Part shown: piece by piece, positions 16,783 to 25,479 of the stretch
Layout: every line of letters begins with the position of its first letter
Numbering within the stretch: the stretch's first letter is position 1
NCBI GenBank assembly: GCA_024640825.1
Contig: JAHEEG010000014.1
Location: 1-43,717, forward strand
DNA length: 43,717 nucleotides
Direction: 5' to 3'
Source of the DNA: Gammaproteobacteria bacterium
Lineage (GTDB): Bacteria; Pseudomonadota; Gammaproteobacteria; Pseudomonadales; Azotimanducaceae
Notes under the pieces: model-generated
Database searches by the model: none
Told to the model about the DNA's origin: nothing
What the model saw: only the letters and a program-made list of their open reading frames with translations
Position numbers and translations under genes: made by a program

Positions 16783-17823
16783 CTACTTCGCATGGGAAAT
16801 GTTGCAGCGCGTTTGCAGATAGGCCAGCAGCGTTTCAATGTCGTCCCCCTGCCGGGATCCGGGCAGCGCATGGACCGCGCGCAGGGCCCGGTCGAACCAG
16901 ATGCCTTCCGGGCTGCGTTGGTCTGGACGGCGCGCGGCCAGCCACAAGGCTGTATCCGCGCCGGCAGGAACGTTGCGCAGGAAGGGTTTCAGAAGCCGGT
17001 GAAAGTCCGGCAGCGATGTCTCGACGCCAGGGGTGTCTACCCAGCCCGGGTGCATCACGTAGTGCTGCCGACGCCCCTTCTCGATTCGCCGCAGATACGC
17101 GTTCAGCTCGACCTGAGCCCGCTTGTGGTGTGCATAGGCCAGCGCGCCCTGATAGTCATCGTGAGATTCCAGCGCCGCCACCGACAGGGGCACGTTGTAC
17201 ATGCCGCCGGAACTCATGTTGATGATGCTTGCACCGGCGGTCAGGAGGCCGCGCTCGGTTGCTTTGTTGGTGAGCAGCCAGGGGTTCAGCAGGTTGGTCG
17301 CGAAACCAGTATCAAGGCCCTCGATCGTGGTTGAAGGCGTGTTCAGCAGAACGCCGACGTTGTTGATCAGCACGTTCAATCCCGGTCGCTGGGCCAGCGC
17401 GTGGTCGATCAACTGCTCCGTGCTAGCAACCAGAGAGAGGTCCAGCGCTATCGGATGGATGCTGCCGGGCAGGTTCTCTGCCTCGCTCGCAAGCGCGGCA
17501 AGTTTTTCCGCGCTGCGCGCAACGGCCAGAACGTCGGCTCCAGCCGCTGCAGCCTGGCGGGCGATCTCCCGGCCGATGCCGGTCGATGCGCCGGTGACCA
17601 GCCAGTGCTGGCCTGAGAAGTCCCAGACTTCCTGCTGCCATAAGGCGCGCCTGGCGAGGTAGCCAAGGTTTGTGAAACTCGGCAGGAAACCGATGAAAAA
17701 GCGGGCTGCCTGAAGTGTGTCGCCGGTGCCGCTCATGGGTTGGATTTTGCGCGCCGCGTAGAACAGGGCATCGAGGCTACGCCTGTTCTGGTGAAGCTTC
17801 TGTGAAAGATGCTTCAAGGCCAT
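16783..17823 (-). CDS. Short-chain dehydrogenase/reductase, DHRS12-like
   Basis: A 346-residue SDR with a roughly 70-residue N-terminal extension before the Rossmann fold. Cofactor motif TGASTGIG is at 77-84, NNVG at 154-157, Ser205 in NMSSGG, and the catalytic pair Tyr230/Lys234 in YAHHK. The N-terminal extension and the YNVPLS region resemble DHRS12-type proteins, whose substrates are not known. The first ATG (17823) overlaps the cotransporter gene by 47 bp. An internal ATG at 17736 would give 317 residues with no overlap. Neither has a clear ribosome site, so the start is uncertain. Confidence 0.82.
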   Translation of the reverse strand: MALKHLSQKLHQNRRSLDALFYAARKIQPMSGTGDTLQAARFFIGFLPSFTNLGYLARRALWQQEVWDFSGQHWLVTGASTGIGREIARQAAAAGADVLAVARSAEKLAALASEAENLPGSIHPIALDLSLVASTEQLIDHALAQRPGLNVLINNVGVLLNTPSTTIEGLDTGFATNLLNPWLLTNKATERGLLTAGASIINMSSGGMYNVPLSVAALESHDDYQGALAYAHHKRAQVELNAYLRRIEKGRRQHYVMHPGWVDTPGVETSLPDFHRLLKPFLRNVPAGADTALWLAARRPDQRSPEGIWFDRALRAVHALPGSRQGDDIETLLAYLQTRCNISHAK

Positions 17824-19429
17824 CCAGCGCGATAAGGCGTTCGGCCATCTTGGTGAGCTGCTCTGCGATCTTCAGATAGCTGCGTAGGCCCTCCAGGCCC
17901 GAGTTCAGGCGGTTGATAGGCAGCGTCCTCCGGCTGGCCGCTTCCAGCAGCTGCGACTTCAGATCGTGCCAACGCTTGCGTAACGCTTCGTACGCGGATT
18001 TCAATTCATCGAGATCAAAACCTTCCAGCGCCGGGTCGCAGCGATTGACGTGTGCGAGGACATCGGCCTGATAGCCGGCAATGGCGTCATAGTTTTCTGG
18101 GCGCTCCGGTTTCATCAGGGAATCGATGTCGTCACGATGCCGGTCCAGCTCGGCGGCCAGGCTGATGACATCTTCCAGATAGTTGGTGACCCTGAGGCTC
18201 AGCGGCAGATTGGAGGACAGTTCCGAACCCAGGCGTGAAGCCTCCAGCCCGACAACGAAGCCGGCGATGGCGTCCAGCAGGGCCATGGTTGCCTCGCGCT
18301 GTTCAGCTACCGAGCGGTGTGGTGGCCCTTCTACGTTGATCGCCGTGTCCACGACCTGCCGGGTCAACTGGCTGGCACGCCGAAGCTCGAGCTTAAGGGC
18401 GTCCAGCGCCAGCGACGGAGTCGCCATCACGTTGCGGTCGAGATACTTCGGTTTGGACAGCATCTCTGCCTGCGTCGTGAAACGCTTTTCGAGAAACGCA
18501 GCAAGCCGTCCGGTCAGCGGCCACATCAGCAAGACCCCCAACAGATTGAAGATGGTATGGAACAGCGCCAGCGTTATCGCCGGCGCGTCTTCCAGACCCA
18601 GGGCTTGCCCGCCGCTGCGCACTAACCAGATCAGCAGCGGCAGCAGCGTCAGCGCAACGGCCCCCGTCAGCAGGTTGAAGAGTACGTGAGCCGCGGCAAC
18701 GCGACGGGCGTTTGCCGTCGCACCGATCACGGCGAAGGCGGCAGTGGACGTCGTGCCGACGTTCGCTCCGATCACCGTCGCCGCGGCCGCGTCGATGCCC
18801 AGAACACCCCCGGTTGCGGCTGTGAGGGTGATGGCGATGGCAGCGCTGGACGATTGTGTGGTAACGGTCATGACGAATCCAAGCGCCACATACAGAACCA
18901 ATCCCAGCCCGCCCTGAGGGGCGAAGGCGCCAACGTTGATGTCGGCGGCGAAGCTCTGGAAGGCCTCCTGCAGCACGTCGACGCCAATGAAAAAGAGACC
19001 GAATCCCGCCACCGCTTCTCCCGCTGCACCCAGTTTCCTGCTGGCCCCAGTGAGCCGGGCCAGCATGCCGAGGCCGATAAGTGGCAGCGCCAAGGCTTCG
19101 ATCTTGACGTCGAATCCGACCGCGGCGACCAGCCAGCCGGTCATGGTGGTACCGATGTTGGCGCCGTAGACGATTCCCAGAGACTGGGTGAGATTCAGCA
19201 GGCCGGCGTTGACGAAGCCGATGGTGGCGACGGTCACAGCGCTGGACGACTGCACGACGGCCGTTACCAGCATGCCGCTGGCAACCCCCCGCAGGGGGGT
19301 GCTGGTGGAACGGGAGAGGATCTCTTTGAGCGCGTCGCCGGCCGCCAGTTTCAGACCGTCGGAAATCATGGACACCGCCAGCAGGAAAAGACCCAGCCCG
19401 CCGAGAAATGTCCCGGCAATCAGCAGCAT
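17777..19429 (-). CDS. Na/Pi cotransporter family protein with PhoU-like C-terminus
   Basis: A 550-residue protein of the NptA/YjbB type. The duplicated membrane half carries QSSSA twice, at 60-64 and 192-196, the hallmark of sodium-phosphate cotransporters, along with GANIGTT and GANVGTTSTA. About 330 residues of membrane domain are followed by a cytoplasmic helical region of some 200 residues that looks PhoU-like. In E. coli, YjbB exports phosphate, while other members import it. It leads a likely operon with the SDR and the methyltransferase. The start ATG 19429 has no good ribosome site. Confidence 0.88.
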   Translation of the reverse strand: MLLIAGTFLGGLGLFLLAVSMISDGLKLAAGDALKEILSRSTSTPLRGVASGMLVTAVVQSSSAVTVATIGFVNAGLLNLTQSLGIVYGANIGTTMTGWLVAAVGFDVKIEALALPLIGLGMLARLTGASRKLGAAGEAVAGFGLFFIGVDVLQEAFQSFAADINVGAFAPQGGLGLVLYVALGFVMTVTTQSSSAAIAITLTAATGGVLGIDAAAATVIGANVGTTSTAAFAVIGATANARRVAAAHVLFNLLTGAVALTLLPLLIWLVRSGGQALGLEDAPAITLALFHTIFNLLGVLLMWPLTGRLAAFLEKRFTTQAEMLSKPKYLDRNVMATPSLALDALKLELRRASQLTRQVVDTAINVEGPPHRSVAEQREATMALLDAIAGFVVGLEASRLGSELSSNLPLSLRVTNYLEDVISLAAELDRHRDDIDSLMKPERPENYDAIAGYQADVLAHVNRCDPALEGFDLDELKSAYEALRKRWHDLKSQLLEAASRRTLPINRLNSGLEGLRSYLKIAEQLTKMAERLIALDGLEASFTEASPEQA

Positions 19430-19547
19430 GGAAGTAACAGCATGGCGGTGTCAGGTTTACTCTGCATGCTCAATTTCATCTCCCCTGTGGGCGATTGATG
19501 ATGCATAATCTCGCGCCCTTTTAGTAGCACCCTGCCATTCTCCGAAC

Positions 19548-20846
19548 ATGACCCACACGCTTTTCAAGGTTGCCACGCTTCTGGTTGCCGTGGCCATTCT
19601 CCTGACTGGTCATGGTTTACAGCTCACCCTGTTGCCCATGCGTGCGGATGCCCTGGGGTGGACGGCGAACGCTATCGGCCTCACGGGCTCTACCTACTTC
19701 CTGGGTTTTGTTGTCGGCTGTCTGACCGTCCCTTCGCTCGTTTCCCGGGTCGCTCATATACGTGCCTTCATGACCATGGGCGCTGTCGCCACGCTCGCCC
19801 TGCTGGGTGCCGGACTTTTCGATTCGCTTTCAGCCTGGCTCCTGCTGAGGTTTGCCACCGGCTATGCCCTTTCCGGGCTCTACATGACGATCGAAAGCTG
19901 GCTCAGCGAAGCTGCACCGCCGAACAGGCGCAGCACCGTTCTGGCCATATACACCCTGATTTCGCTGCTGGCCATGGCTTTGGGGCAGGGGTTTCTCTCC
20001 TTCGGCGCTCCCGAGGATCTGGGGCTGGTAATAGTTGGCGCGATGCTTCTGTGCCTGGCGACGGTGCCCATCGGGCTGACCCGCATGACCGCCCCGCACC
20101 CGCTTCCGCTTACCCGATTCTCTTTGGGCTCGTTGCTCAAAGCTTCCCGGGTCGCCGTGGTCTGTGCGTTCTTCGGCGGTCTGGTCACCGGAGCCCTGTG
20201 GTCCGTGGGGCCGCTTGTGGGCAGATCTTTCGGGCTCGAGGCTGGATCGGTGGGCGCGCTTATGAGCACGGTCATTCTCGGCGGCGCGGTGGCGCAGCTG
20301 CCGGTGGGAAGGCTGTCTGATCGAACGGACAGACGCTTCGTGATAGCCGGTCTGTTGGCAGCCGGTGCCCTGACTGCTGTTCTGGGATGGTTCCTGGCCG
20401 CTTCCGGCGGTGCAGCTTTGTTTGTTGTCATGTTCCTTATCGGTGTCGTCAGCCTGCCCATATACGCGTTGTGCATTGCTACCGCCAGTGACAACGCGAC
20501 GGTGTCCATGATCGAGATCGCCAGCGGTATTCTCATTATGAACAGCCTGGGCTCGATTCTGGGGCCAGTGGTGGTTTCCGCGCTTATCGCCCTGTTTGGC
20601 GGCAAGGGATTCTTTCTTTACGTGGCGGTCAGTTTTACGCTCGGCTCGCTGTGGGCTCTATATCGGATAGTGACCGTGGAAAGACCCAGAGCGCATGAGA
20701 ATGCGTTCGTCGGCTTGCCAAGGACCACGCCTGTCGCGGTAGAGCTGACGCTAGCTGAGGTTCCTTCGACGGCGCAAGGGATGGACCCGGCCGACGGCGT
20801 CGTTGGTGGGCCTGAGCCGGCAACGCCGCCCGACAGGATGCACTAG
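19548..20846 (+). CDS. MFS transporter, YcaD-like
   Basis: A 432-residue, 12-helix major facilitator protein. The loop after helix 2, the family-typical SGLYMTIESWLSEAAPPNRRS and PVGRLSDRTDRRFVI between helices 8 and 9 resemble E. coli YcaD and relatives. The last 45 residues are hydrophilic and proline-rich. No substrate is known for YcaD. It diverges from the Na/Pi cotransporter across 118 bp with no convincing promoter and lacks a clear ribosome site before ATG 19548. Confidence 0.82.
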   Translation: MTHTLFKVATLLVAVAILLTGHGLQLTLLPMRADALGWTANAIGLTGSTYFLGFVVGCLTVPSLVSRVAHIRAFMTMGAVATLALLGAGLFDSLSAWLLLRFATGYALSGLYMTIESWLSEAAPPNRRSTVLAIYTLISLLAMALGQGFLSFGAPEDLGLVIVGAMLLCLATVPIGLTRMTAPHPLPLTRFSLGSLLKASRVAVVCAFFGGLVTGALWSVGPLVGRSFGLEAGSVGALMSTVILGGAVAQLPVGRLSDRTDRRFVIAGLLAAGALTAVLGWFLAASGGAALFVVMFLIGVVSLPIYALCIATASDNATVSMIEIASGILIMNSLGSILGPVVVSALIALFGGKGFFLYVAVSFTLGSLWALYRIVTVERPRAHENAFVGLPRTTPVAVELTLAEVPSTAQGMDPADGVVGGPEPATPPDRMH

Positions 20847-20878
20847 GCGCGGTGGACATCGATCTGGCGCGAAGGGAG

Positions 20879-22591
20879 TCAGCGGCGCCTGCTGCCGCTG
20901 AGCACACCGGGACGGTCCGGGTGCGGGCGAAATGTGGTTGCGCCCTTGAGCCCCAGCCGGTGGGCCTCAGAGTAAATGTTCGTGAAACGGCTCAGAGGAA
21001 AATCAGCGGGCACGTTGATGGTCTTGGATATGCCCTGATCCACTAAGGGTTGCAGCGCTGCCTGCATCGCCAGGTGAGCGTCCGGCGTCAGATCCCGGGC
21101 GGTGGTCAGTGCCGGCGGATCGCCCGCTGCGCCTCGCTGCCGCTTGTGCCAGAGTCGGCAGGCGTGATCTTCCACGTCGAATGCGGCGAGACCGCCTGTT
21201 TTTGTGCGCATGGAACGCCGATAGTGGGATTCGAAGATGGGTTCGATGCCACTGGAAACGTTGTTGGCGAGCAGGCTGATGGTCCCCGTCGGCGCGATGG
21301 CTGTAAGGTGGCTGTTGCGCAGGCCGTGTTTGCGGATTTCGGCCAGCAGGTCGCGGGGCAGTCGCTGGATAAAGGTGCCCTGCAGAAAACGCGTCCGGTC
21401 CAGCGCTGTGAAGCTGCCGCGCTCTCTGCTCAGCCCGACGCTGGCCAGATAGGCAGCGTCTCTGATGCATGTCATGACCTCAGCGGCCAGAGATCTCGCC
21501 GGGCTGCTGTCGTATGGGATTCCCAGCATCAACAGCGCGCTGCCCAGGCCCATGAAGCCGAGACCAATGCGGCGCGTCGCGGCGGCCTCGTCCCGTTGCG
21601 CCGGCAGAGGAAACCGCGACAGATCTATGATGTTGTCGAGAAAGCGCACGGCGGCAGGCACGCAGTTCCGCAACGCCTCGAGATCGAATCTTGCCCGAGT
21701 ACTGAAGGGCTCACGGACGAAAGCGGTGAGGTTGAAGCTGCCCAGGTTGCAGGCGCCGTAGGGTGGCAGGGGAACCTCGCCACAGGGGTTGGTGGTGGTC
21801 AGGGTCTCTCGATACCAGAGGTTGTTTTCGCGGTTGATCTGATCGACAAAAAGCACGCCGGGCTCAGAGCCCTCGTAAGCGGCCTGCACCAGCTTGCGCC
21901 AGAGATTTCTGGCGCGCATTTTCTTGTGCACTTTGCCTGCAAACGTGAGATGCCATTCGTCGTTGCGCGCTACTGCGCCCATCAGCGCGTCACTCACCTG
22001 CACCGAGCAGTTAAAATGGCTTAAGGATTGACGGTCGCTCTTCGCGGCAATGAAGTCCTCGATGTCCGGGTGATCACAGCGCAGCGTCGCCATCATGGCG
22101 CCGCGTCGCGACCCGGTGGCGCAGATGGTGGCACACATGCTGTCCCACACGCGCATGAAGGAGACCGGTCCGGATGCGATGTTGGCGGTTTCTCTTGCGG
22201 CGGTTCCCCGTGGCCGCAGGGGAGAAAAGTCGTAGCCGACCCCGCCGCCTTCCTGCATGGTGAGCGCGCCCTCTTTCAGACCTTCGAAAATTGCCGCCAT
22301 CTCGTCATGCAGTTGCCCCATGACGAAACAGTTGAAGAGGGTGACCCGTCGCTCTGTCCCCGCGCCGGCGAGAATCCGCCCGCCGGGCAGAAAGCGCAGA
22401 TCCGCCATCAGGTCATAAAAAGTGGCCTGCCAGCGAGAACGATTCGCGCCTTCGGCGAAAGCCGCTGCGCGGGCGACGCGCTCCCAGGTGGATGCCGGGC
22501 TGCTTTCGGTAAGCCCAGCCTCCGTCACCAGCCGATATTTGCTTTCCCAGATGTGCTGGGCGATGGCGGTGGTGAATGGCGGCTGGGTCAT
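20879..22591 (-). CDS. nrdJ: Adenosylcobalamin-dependent (class II) ribonucleotide reductase
   Basis: A 570-residue NrdJ-type enzyme. The thiyl-radical cysteine motif NPCGE is at 268-272 (Cys270, with Asn268 and Glu272). The redox pair is Cys88 in LFNCFV and Cys281 in YGACNLGS, 11 residues after Cys270 as in Thermotoga NrdJ. The GGGVGYDFSPLRP stretch lies at 115-127. It would make deoxyribonucleotides in the cytoplasm using vitamin B12, with or without oxygen. The C-terminus ends in a basic SGSRRR shortly after the last core motif, and I see no terminal cysteine pair that normally re-reduces the active site. No nrdJb-like gene is adjacent. Confidence 0.9.
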   Translation of the reverse strand: MTQPPFTTAIAQHIWESKYRLVTEAGLTESSPASTWERVARAAAFAEGANRSRWQATFYDLMADLRFLPGGRILAGAGTERRVTLFNCFVMGQLHDEMAAIFEGLKEGALTMQEGGGVGYDFSPLRPRGTAARETANIASGPVSFMRVWDSMCATICATGSRRGAMMATLRCDHPDIEDFIAAKSDRQSLSHFNCSVQVSDALMGAVARNDEWHLTFAGKVHKKMRARNLWRKLVQAAYEGSEPGVLFVDQINRENNLWYRETLTTTNPCGEVPLPPYGACNLGSFNLTAFVREPFSTRARFDLEALRNCVPAAVRFLDNIIDLSRFPLPAQRDEAAATRRIGLGFMGLGSALLMLGIPYDSSPARSLAAEVMTCIRDAAYLASVGLSRERGSFTALDRTRFLQGTFIQRLPRDLLAEIRKHGLRNSHLTAIAPTGTISLLANNVSSGIEPIFESHYRRSMRTKTGGLAAFDVEDHACRLWHKRQRGAAGDPPALTTARDLTPDAHLAMQAALQPLVDQGISKTINVPADFPLSRFTNIYSEAHRLGLKGATTFRPHPDRPGVLSGSRRR

Positions 22592-22625
22592 AGGGTAGGC
22601 TCGAGACCCGATCGGAAGAATGATC

Positions 22626-22657
22626 GGAAGCCCGGCCGCAGTATTGGCCGGACTTCC
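22626..22657 (-). terminator. Stem-loop downstream of hsp20
   Basis: GGAAGC/CCGGCC on one arm and GGCCGG/ACTTCC on the other form a 12-bp stem with one C-A mismatch around an 8-base loop. It lies 10 bp past the hsp20 stop in the 75-bp gap before nrdJ. Only a short T-rich stretch follows on the minus strand, so termination is plausible but not certain. Confidence 0.5.
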
Positions 22658-22666
22658 AGGTAAGCG

Positions 22667-23161
22667 TCAGGGCTGTATCTCGACCCGCTTGCTCTGTGCG
22701 CCTTTTGCCTTCGGTATGGTCACCTCCAGCATGCCGTCCTTGAGCGTCGCTTTGGCATTGTCGCCGTCGACCTCGCAGGGCAGGGGCACGGTACGGGAAA
22801 CGTAGCTGCTGACAATTTCCCGTTGATGATAGTTATCCTTGTCCGTTTCCTCCTCCTTGCGGGCAGTACCCTGTACGGTGATCGAGTTGCCGGTTACGTT
22901 GATTTCGATCTCATCCTTGCTGAACCCCGGCAGCTCGGCCTTGACGAAAACCTCGGCAGTCCGGTCAACGACGTCCACCTTGGGTGCTTTGTTTTCCAGC
23001 TTCCCGGGCCACGCTGGCCAGTCCGTCGAGAAAGGCCGCAACCATCGACGGTTGAAGAAGTCTTCGAAAAGATGCTCGATTTGCTGATCGAAACGGGCGG
23101 GCGCTGCGCCCTCCTTTTTGACGGGCACTTCCTTTCCTTTTGTCTTGCCTTCCGTTGTCAT
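22667..23161 (-). CDS. Hsp20/alpha-crystallin small heat-shock protein
   Basis: A 164-residue small heat-shock protein. The start ATG at 23161 is set by AAGGAG 7 bases upstream. The longer frame to 23221 lacks such a site. After a variable, charged N-terminus it has the alpha-crystallin core: KVDVVDRTAEVFVKAELPGF, FSKDEIEINVTGNSITVQG, a loop rich in Lys/Glu, and the closing AKATLKDGMLEVTIPKAKG. It ends with VEIQP rather than the usual IXI motif. It holds unfolding proteins in the cytoplasm for ATP-dependent chaperones. I could not see a clear sigma32 promoter upstream. Confidence 0.92.
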   Translation of the reverse strand: MTTEGKTKGKEVPVKKEGAAPARFDQQIEHLFEDFFNRRWLRPFSTDWPAWPGKLENKAPKVDVVDRTAEVFVKAELPGFSKDEIEINVTGNSITVQGTARKEEETDKDNYHQREIVSSYVSRTVPLPCEVDGDNAKATLKDGMLEVTIPKAKGAQSKRVEIQP

Positions 23162-23339
23162 ATGGAATCTCCTTCGCTGGATTTGAGCGTATTCTTCCGC
23201 AACCCCCGGCGTCCATGACATCCGGTGATCTACCTACCGCGCGAGGTGCTTGCCACGCAGTAGGGGTAATACCGGATATTTATGCGGATGCCCCCGTGAG
23301 AGATTCTTGCGTCATTCAGGGTGGCCTGGAGTCCGTGCC

Positions 23340-24242
23340 GTGATCGATCCCCAGCCAGACAACGGCGCCATTGCTGCCGAGCTGCGGGAGATGTCGAGCC
23401 TGCTTGAGCGCCAGCAGGCAAATCCCTTTCGGGTCAGGGCTTACGCCCGGGCAGCGGCGATGGTGGAGTCCCTGGATGAGCCCATCAGGGATCTCTACGT
23501 CAGACGCGGGCGGGAAGGCCTGGAGGCGCTACCCGGTATCGGGCACGGCATTGCCGGCGCCATCGAAGCCCTGCTGCAGAGCGGCCGGTTTCCTCAGCTG
23601 GAGCGGCTGCGCGGACAGATGGATCCGGAGGCGCTGTTCGCGCAGATTCCCGGTGTCGGCCCAGGGCTGGCAGCCATCATCCACAACGAGTTGCATGTGG
23701 ATACCCTAGAAGCGCTGGAAGCGGCTGCTTACGACGGGCGCCTTGCCGAGGTGCCAGGAATAGGACCACGGCGCCTTGCCGCCATTCGTGCGGTATTGGG
23801 GGAACGGTTGGCGCGCAGACAGCCATCGCAAACATCGATCACCGACGGCACGGACGAGACCTTCGCTCCGGAAATTGCGTCGCCCGCGGCCCCTAAGACC
23901 GCGCGACGGGCACGGCCGTCGGTGTCCGTGCTGCTGGCCGCCGACCTCGAGTACCGGGCAAAGGCGTCCCGCGGTGAGTTGCCCCTGATCTCGCCGCGGC
24001 GGTTTAATCCGGAGCACAAAGCTTGGTTGCCCGTGTTCCATACCGAGCTGGAGGGCTGGCACATGACGCTCCTGTTCTCCAACACGGCTCGGGCCCACGA
24101 GCTCAAGCGCAGCCACGACTGGGTGGTGATCTACTACTACGACGAAGATCACCATGAGGGTCAGTGTACGGTAGTCACCGAGATATACGGACCGAAGGCA
24201 GGTCAGCGCGTCGTGCGCGGACGGGAGAAGGAAAAGGTATGA
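23340..24242 (+). CDS. PolX-like helix-hairpin-helix DNA-binding protein without polymerase domain
   Basis: A 300-residue protein from GTG 23340 (GGAG at 23328-23331). Residues 11-95 match the N-terminal DNA-binding domain of family X polymerases (LREMSSLLERQQANPFRVRA). Helix-hairpin-helix motifs follow: PGIGHG at 65-70, PGVGPG at 104-109 and PGIGPR at 139-144. There is no nucleotidyltransferase palm and no PHP domain. A linker leads to a C-terminal domain of about 100 residues (from about 195) with many aromatic residues, including WHMTLLFSNTARAHEL and DWVVIYYYDEDHHEGQCTVV. It would bind gapped or bent DNA. The gene overlaps the isoaspartate methyltransferase by ATGA, so the two are coupled. 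Confidence 0.82.
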   Translation: MIDPQPDNGAIAAELREMSSLLERQQANPFRVRAYARAAAMVESLDEPIRDLYVRRGREGLEALPGIGHGIAGAIEALLQSGRFPQLERLRGQMDPEALFAQIPGVGPGLAAIIHNELHVDTLEALEAAAYDGRLAEVPGIGPRRLAAIRAVLGERLARRQPSQTSITDGTDETFAPEIASPAAPKTARRARPSVSVLLAADLEYRAKASRGELPLISPRRFNPEHKAWLPVFHTELEGWHMTLLFSNTARAHELKRSHDWVVIYYYDEDHHEGQCTVVTEIYGPKAGQRVVRGREKEKV

Positions 24243-24916
24243 CGGATGCGGGAGACCGACGACGGGCGCGTGAGGCGTTGATCCGGGTCATCGAGGAAGA
24301 GGTTCGGCAGACGGAGGTCTACACCGGCCGCAGCCATCTGGACCTGCGGGTGTTGAATGCCCTCGAAGAGGTCCCCCGCGAGCGTTTCGTGCCGGAATAT
24401 GAAGTCGACAGCGCTTACGCCAACGTGCCCTTGCCGATCGGCTACCGGCAGACCATCTCACAACCCTACATTGTGGCGCTCATGACGGACCTGCTGGAGC
24501 CCCGTCTCTCGGATACGGTCCTCGAAATTGGTACCGGTTCCGGCTACCAGGCGGCAGTGCTTTCGCTGCTGGTTGATCGCGTCTACAGCGTCGAAGTGGT
24601 CGCGGAGCTTGCGGATCAGGCTCGCGAAAGGCTCTCCGCTCTGGGCTACGGCAATGTCGAGGTCAGGCAGTCGGACGGCAACCTCGGCTGGCCGGAGCAC
24701 GGCCCCTACGACAGCATCATCGTCACGGCTGGCGCCAGAGACGTGCCGGATGCGCTCCTCGAGCAGCTGAAGCCAGGAGGCCGCCTCGTGATCCCCGTTG
24801 ACGCCAACGCGCATCAGGTACTGAAGCTGATCCGCAAGGATGAGGCTGGAGGGTTGCACAGCCAAGACATCCTGCCGGTAGCCTTTGTGCCCCTGGTAGA
24901 ACCGCCGCCCGGCTAG
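24239..24916 (+). CDS. pcm: Protein-L-isoaspartate O-methyltransferase
   Basis: A 225-residue enzyme with the family hallmarks: RERFVPEYEVDSAYAN (47-62), GYRQTISQPYIVALMT (68-83) and SAM motif I VLEIGTGSGYQA (94-105). It methylates abnormal L-isoaspartyl residues so that damaged proteins can be repaired. ATG 24239 overlaps the stop of the helix-hairpin-helix gene (ATGA), with purine-rich AAGGAAAAGG upstream, so it is translated by coupling. Unlike in enterobacteria, it is not next to surE or rpoS. Confidence 0.9.
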   Translation: MTDAGDRRRAREALIRVIEEEVRQTEVYTGRSHLDLRVLNALEEVPRERFVPEYEVDSAYANVPLPIGYRQTISQPYIVALMTDLLEPRLSDTVLEIGTGSGYQAAVLSLLVDRVYSVEVVAELADQARERLSALGYGNVEVRQSDGNLGWPEHGPYDSIIVTAGARDVPDALLEQLKPGGRLVIPVDANAHQVLKLIRKDEAGGLHSQDILPVAFVPLVEPPPG

Positions 24917-24932
24917 CGGATGAGCAGGCTTG

Positions 24933-25379
24933 TCAAAGCCCCCGTTCGAGCTGTGCGCGCAGGGCGCGCAGCGTTTTCAGAGCTGCTGTGATCTGGCGCG
25001 GGGAAGCGGACGTGTTCTTCCCAGCCTCGAGGCTGTCGGTAATGTATTGCCGTTCCCGCTGCTTCATCCGGGTGATCACTTCTGCACCTGGGTCGGTGAG
25101 GGTGATGACCACCGAGCGTTTGTGCGCGGGATTGGCACGAGCGGTAAGGTAGCCACGCGCCTTAAGTGCATCCACCAGCGCCTGGACACGCTGCCGCGTG
25201 ACGCGGCGGGCTTTAGCCATCTGCGGAACTGTCTGCGGCCCATCGCTGGACAAGGTCTCCAGGATCGCGCGCATCCCCAAAGAAAGGTCTTCCTCAGAGT
25301 GCAGCGTCTCGCCGATGTTGACCAGCGCGTGGTAGAAGACGCGGGATTCGTTGAGCAGATCGTCGATTGGGTCCTGCAT
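24933..25379 (-). CDS. MarR family transcriptional regulator
   Basis: A 148-residue winged-helix regulator from ATG 25379, chosen because the region before it to 25469 overlaps a palindromic operator and is unlikely to be coding. It has the recognition helix TVPQMAKARRVTRQRVQALVDAL and the wing RANPAHKRSVVITLTDPG, with dimerisation helices at both ends. MarR proteins usually repress their own gene and a divergent neighbour and are released by a small aromatic or lipid-like ligand. The divergent neighbour is a sterol desaturase-type oxidase. Two inverted repeats in the gap share the half-site TGACAA, consistent with autoregulation. Confidence 0.88.
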   Translation of the reverse strand: MQDPIDDLLNESRVFYHALVNIGETLHSEEDLSLGMRAILETLSSDGPQTVPQMAKARRVTRQRVQALVDALKARGYLTARANPAHKRSVVITLTDPGAEVITRMKQRERQYITDSLEAGKNTSASPRQITAALKTLRALRAQLERGL

Positions 25380-25409
25380 CGGTCCATTATGCTGCTGCCC
25401 ACCCTGGTT

Positions 25410-25425
25410 GACAACTGATGTTGTC
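25410..25425. promoter_or_regulatory. Candidate MarR operator 1 (GACAAC-N4-GTTGTC)
   Basis: A perfect 6-bp inverted repeat with a 4-base spacer. The TTGACA at 25408-25413 that overlaps it could be a -35 element for the divergent desaturase. The half-site GACAA is shared with the larger palindrome 9 bp away. Confidence 0.55.
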
Positions 25426-25433
25426 GTGTTCAG

Positions 25434-25459
25434 TATATGACAATAATTATTGTCATATA
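25434..25459. promoter_or_regulatory. Candidate MarR operator 2, perfect 26-bp palindrome
   Basis: The 13-base half TATATGACAATAA is followed directly by its exact reverse complement. It is the longest perfect palindrome I found in the window and lies between the MarR gene and the desaturase, where a dimeric repressor would block both promoters. It contains the same TGACAA half-site as operator 1. Confidence 0.75.
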
Positions 25460-25479
25460 TGTTCTGCATGGGTGTAGCT

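Noticed and set aside
23162-23221. Longer N-terminus for the Hsp20 protein
   Set aside because: The extra 20 residues have no ribosome site, whereas the internal ATG at 23161 has AAGGAG at ideal spacing.
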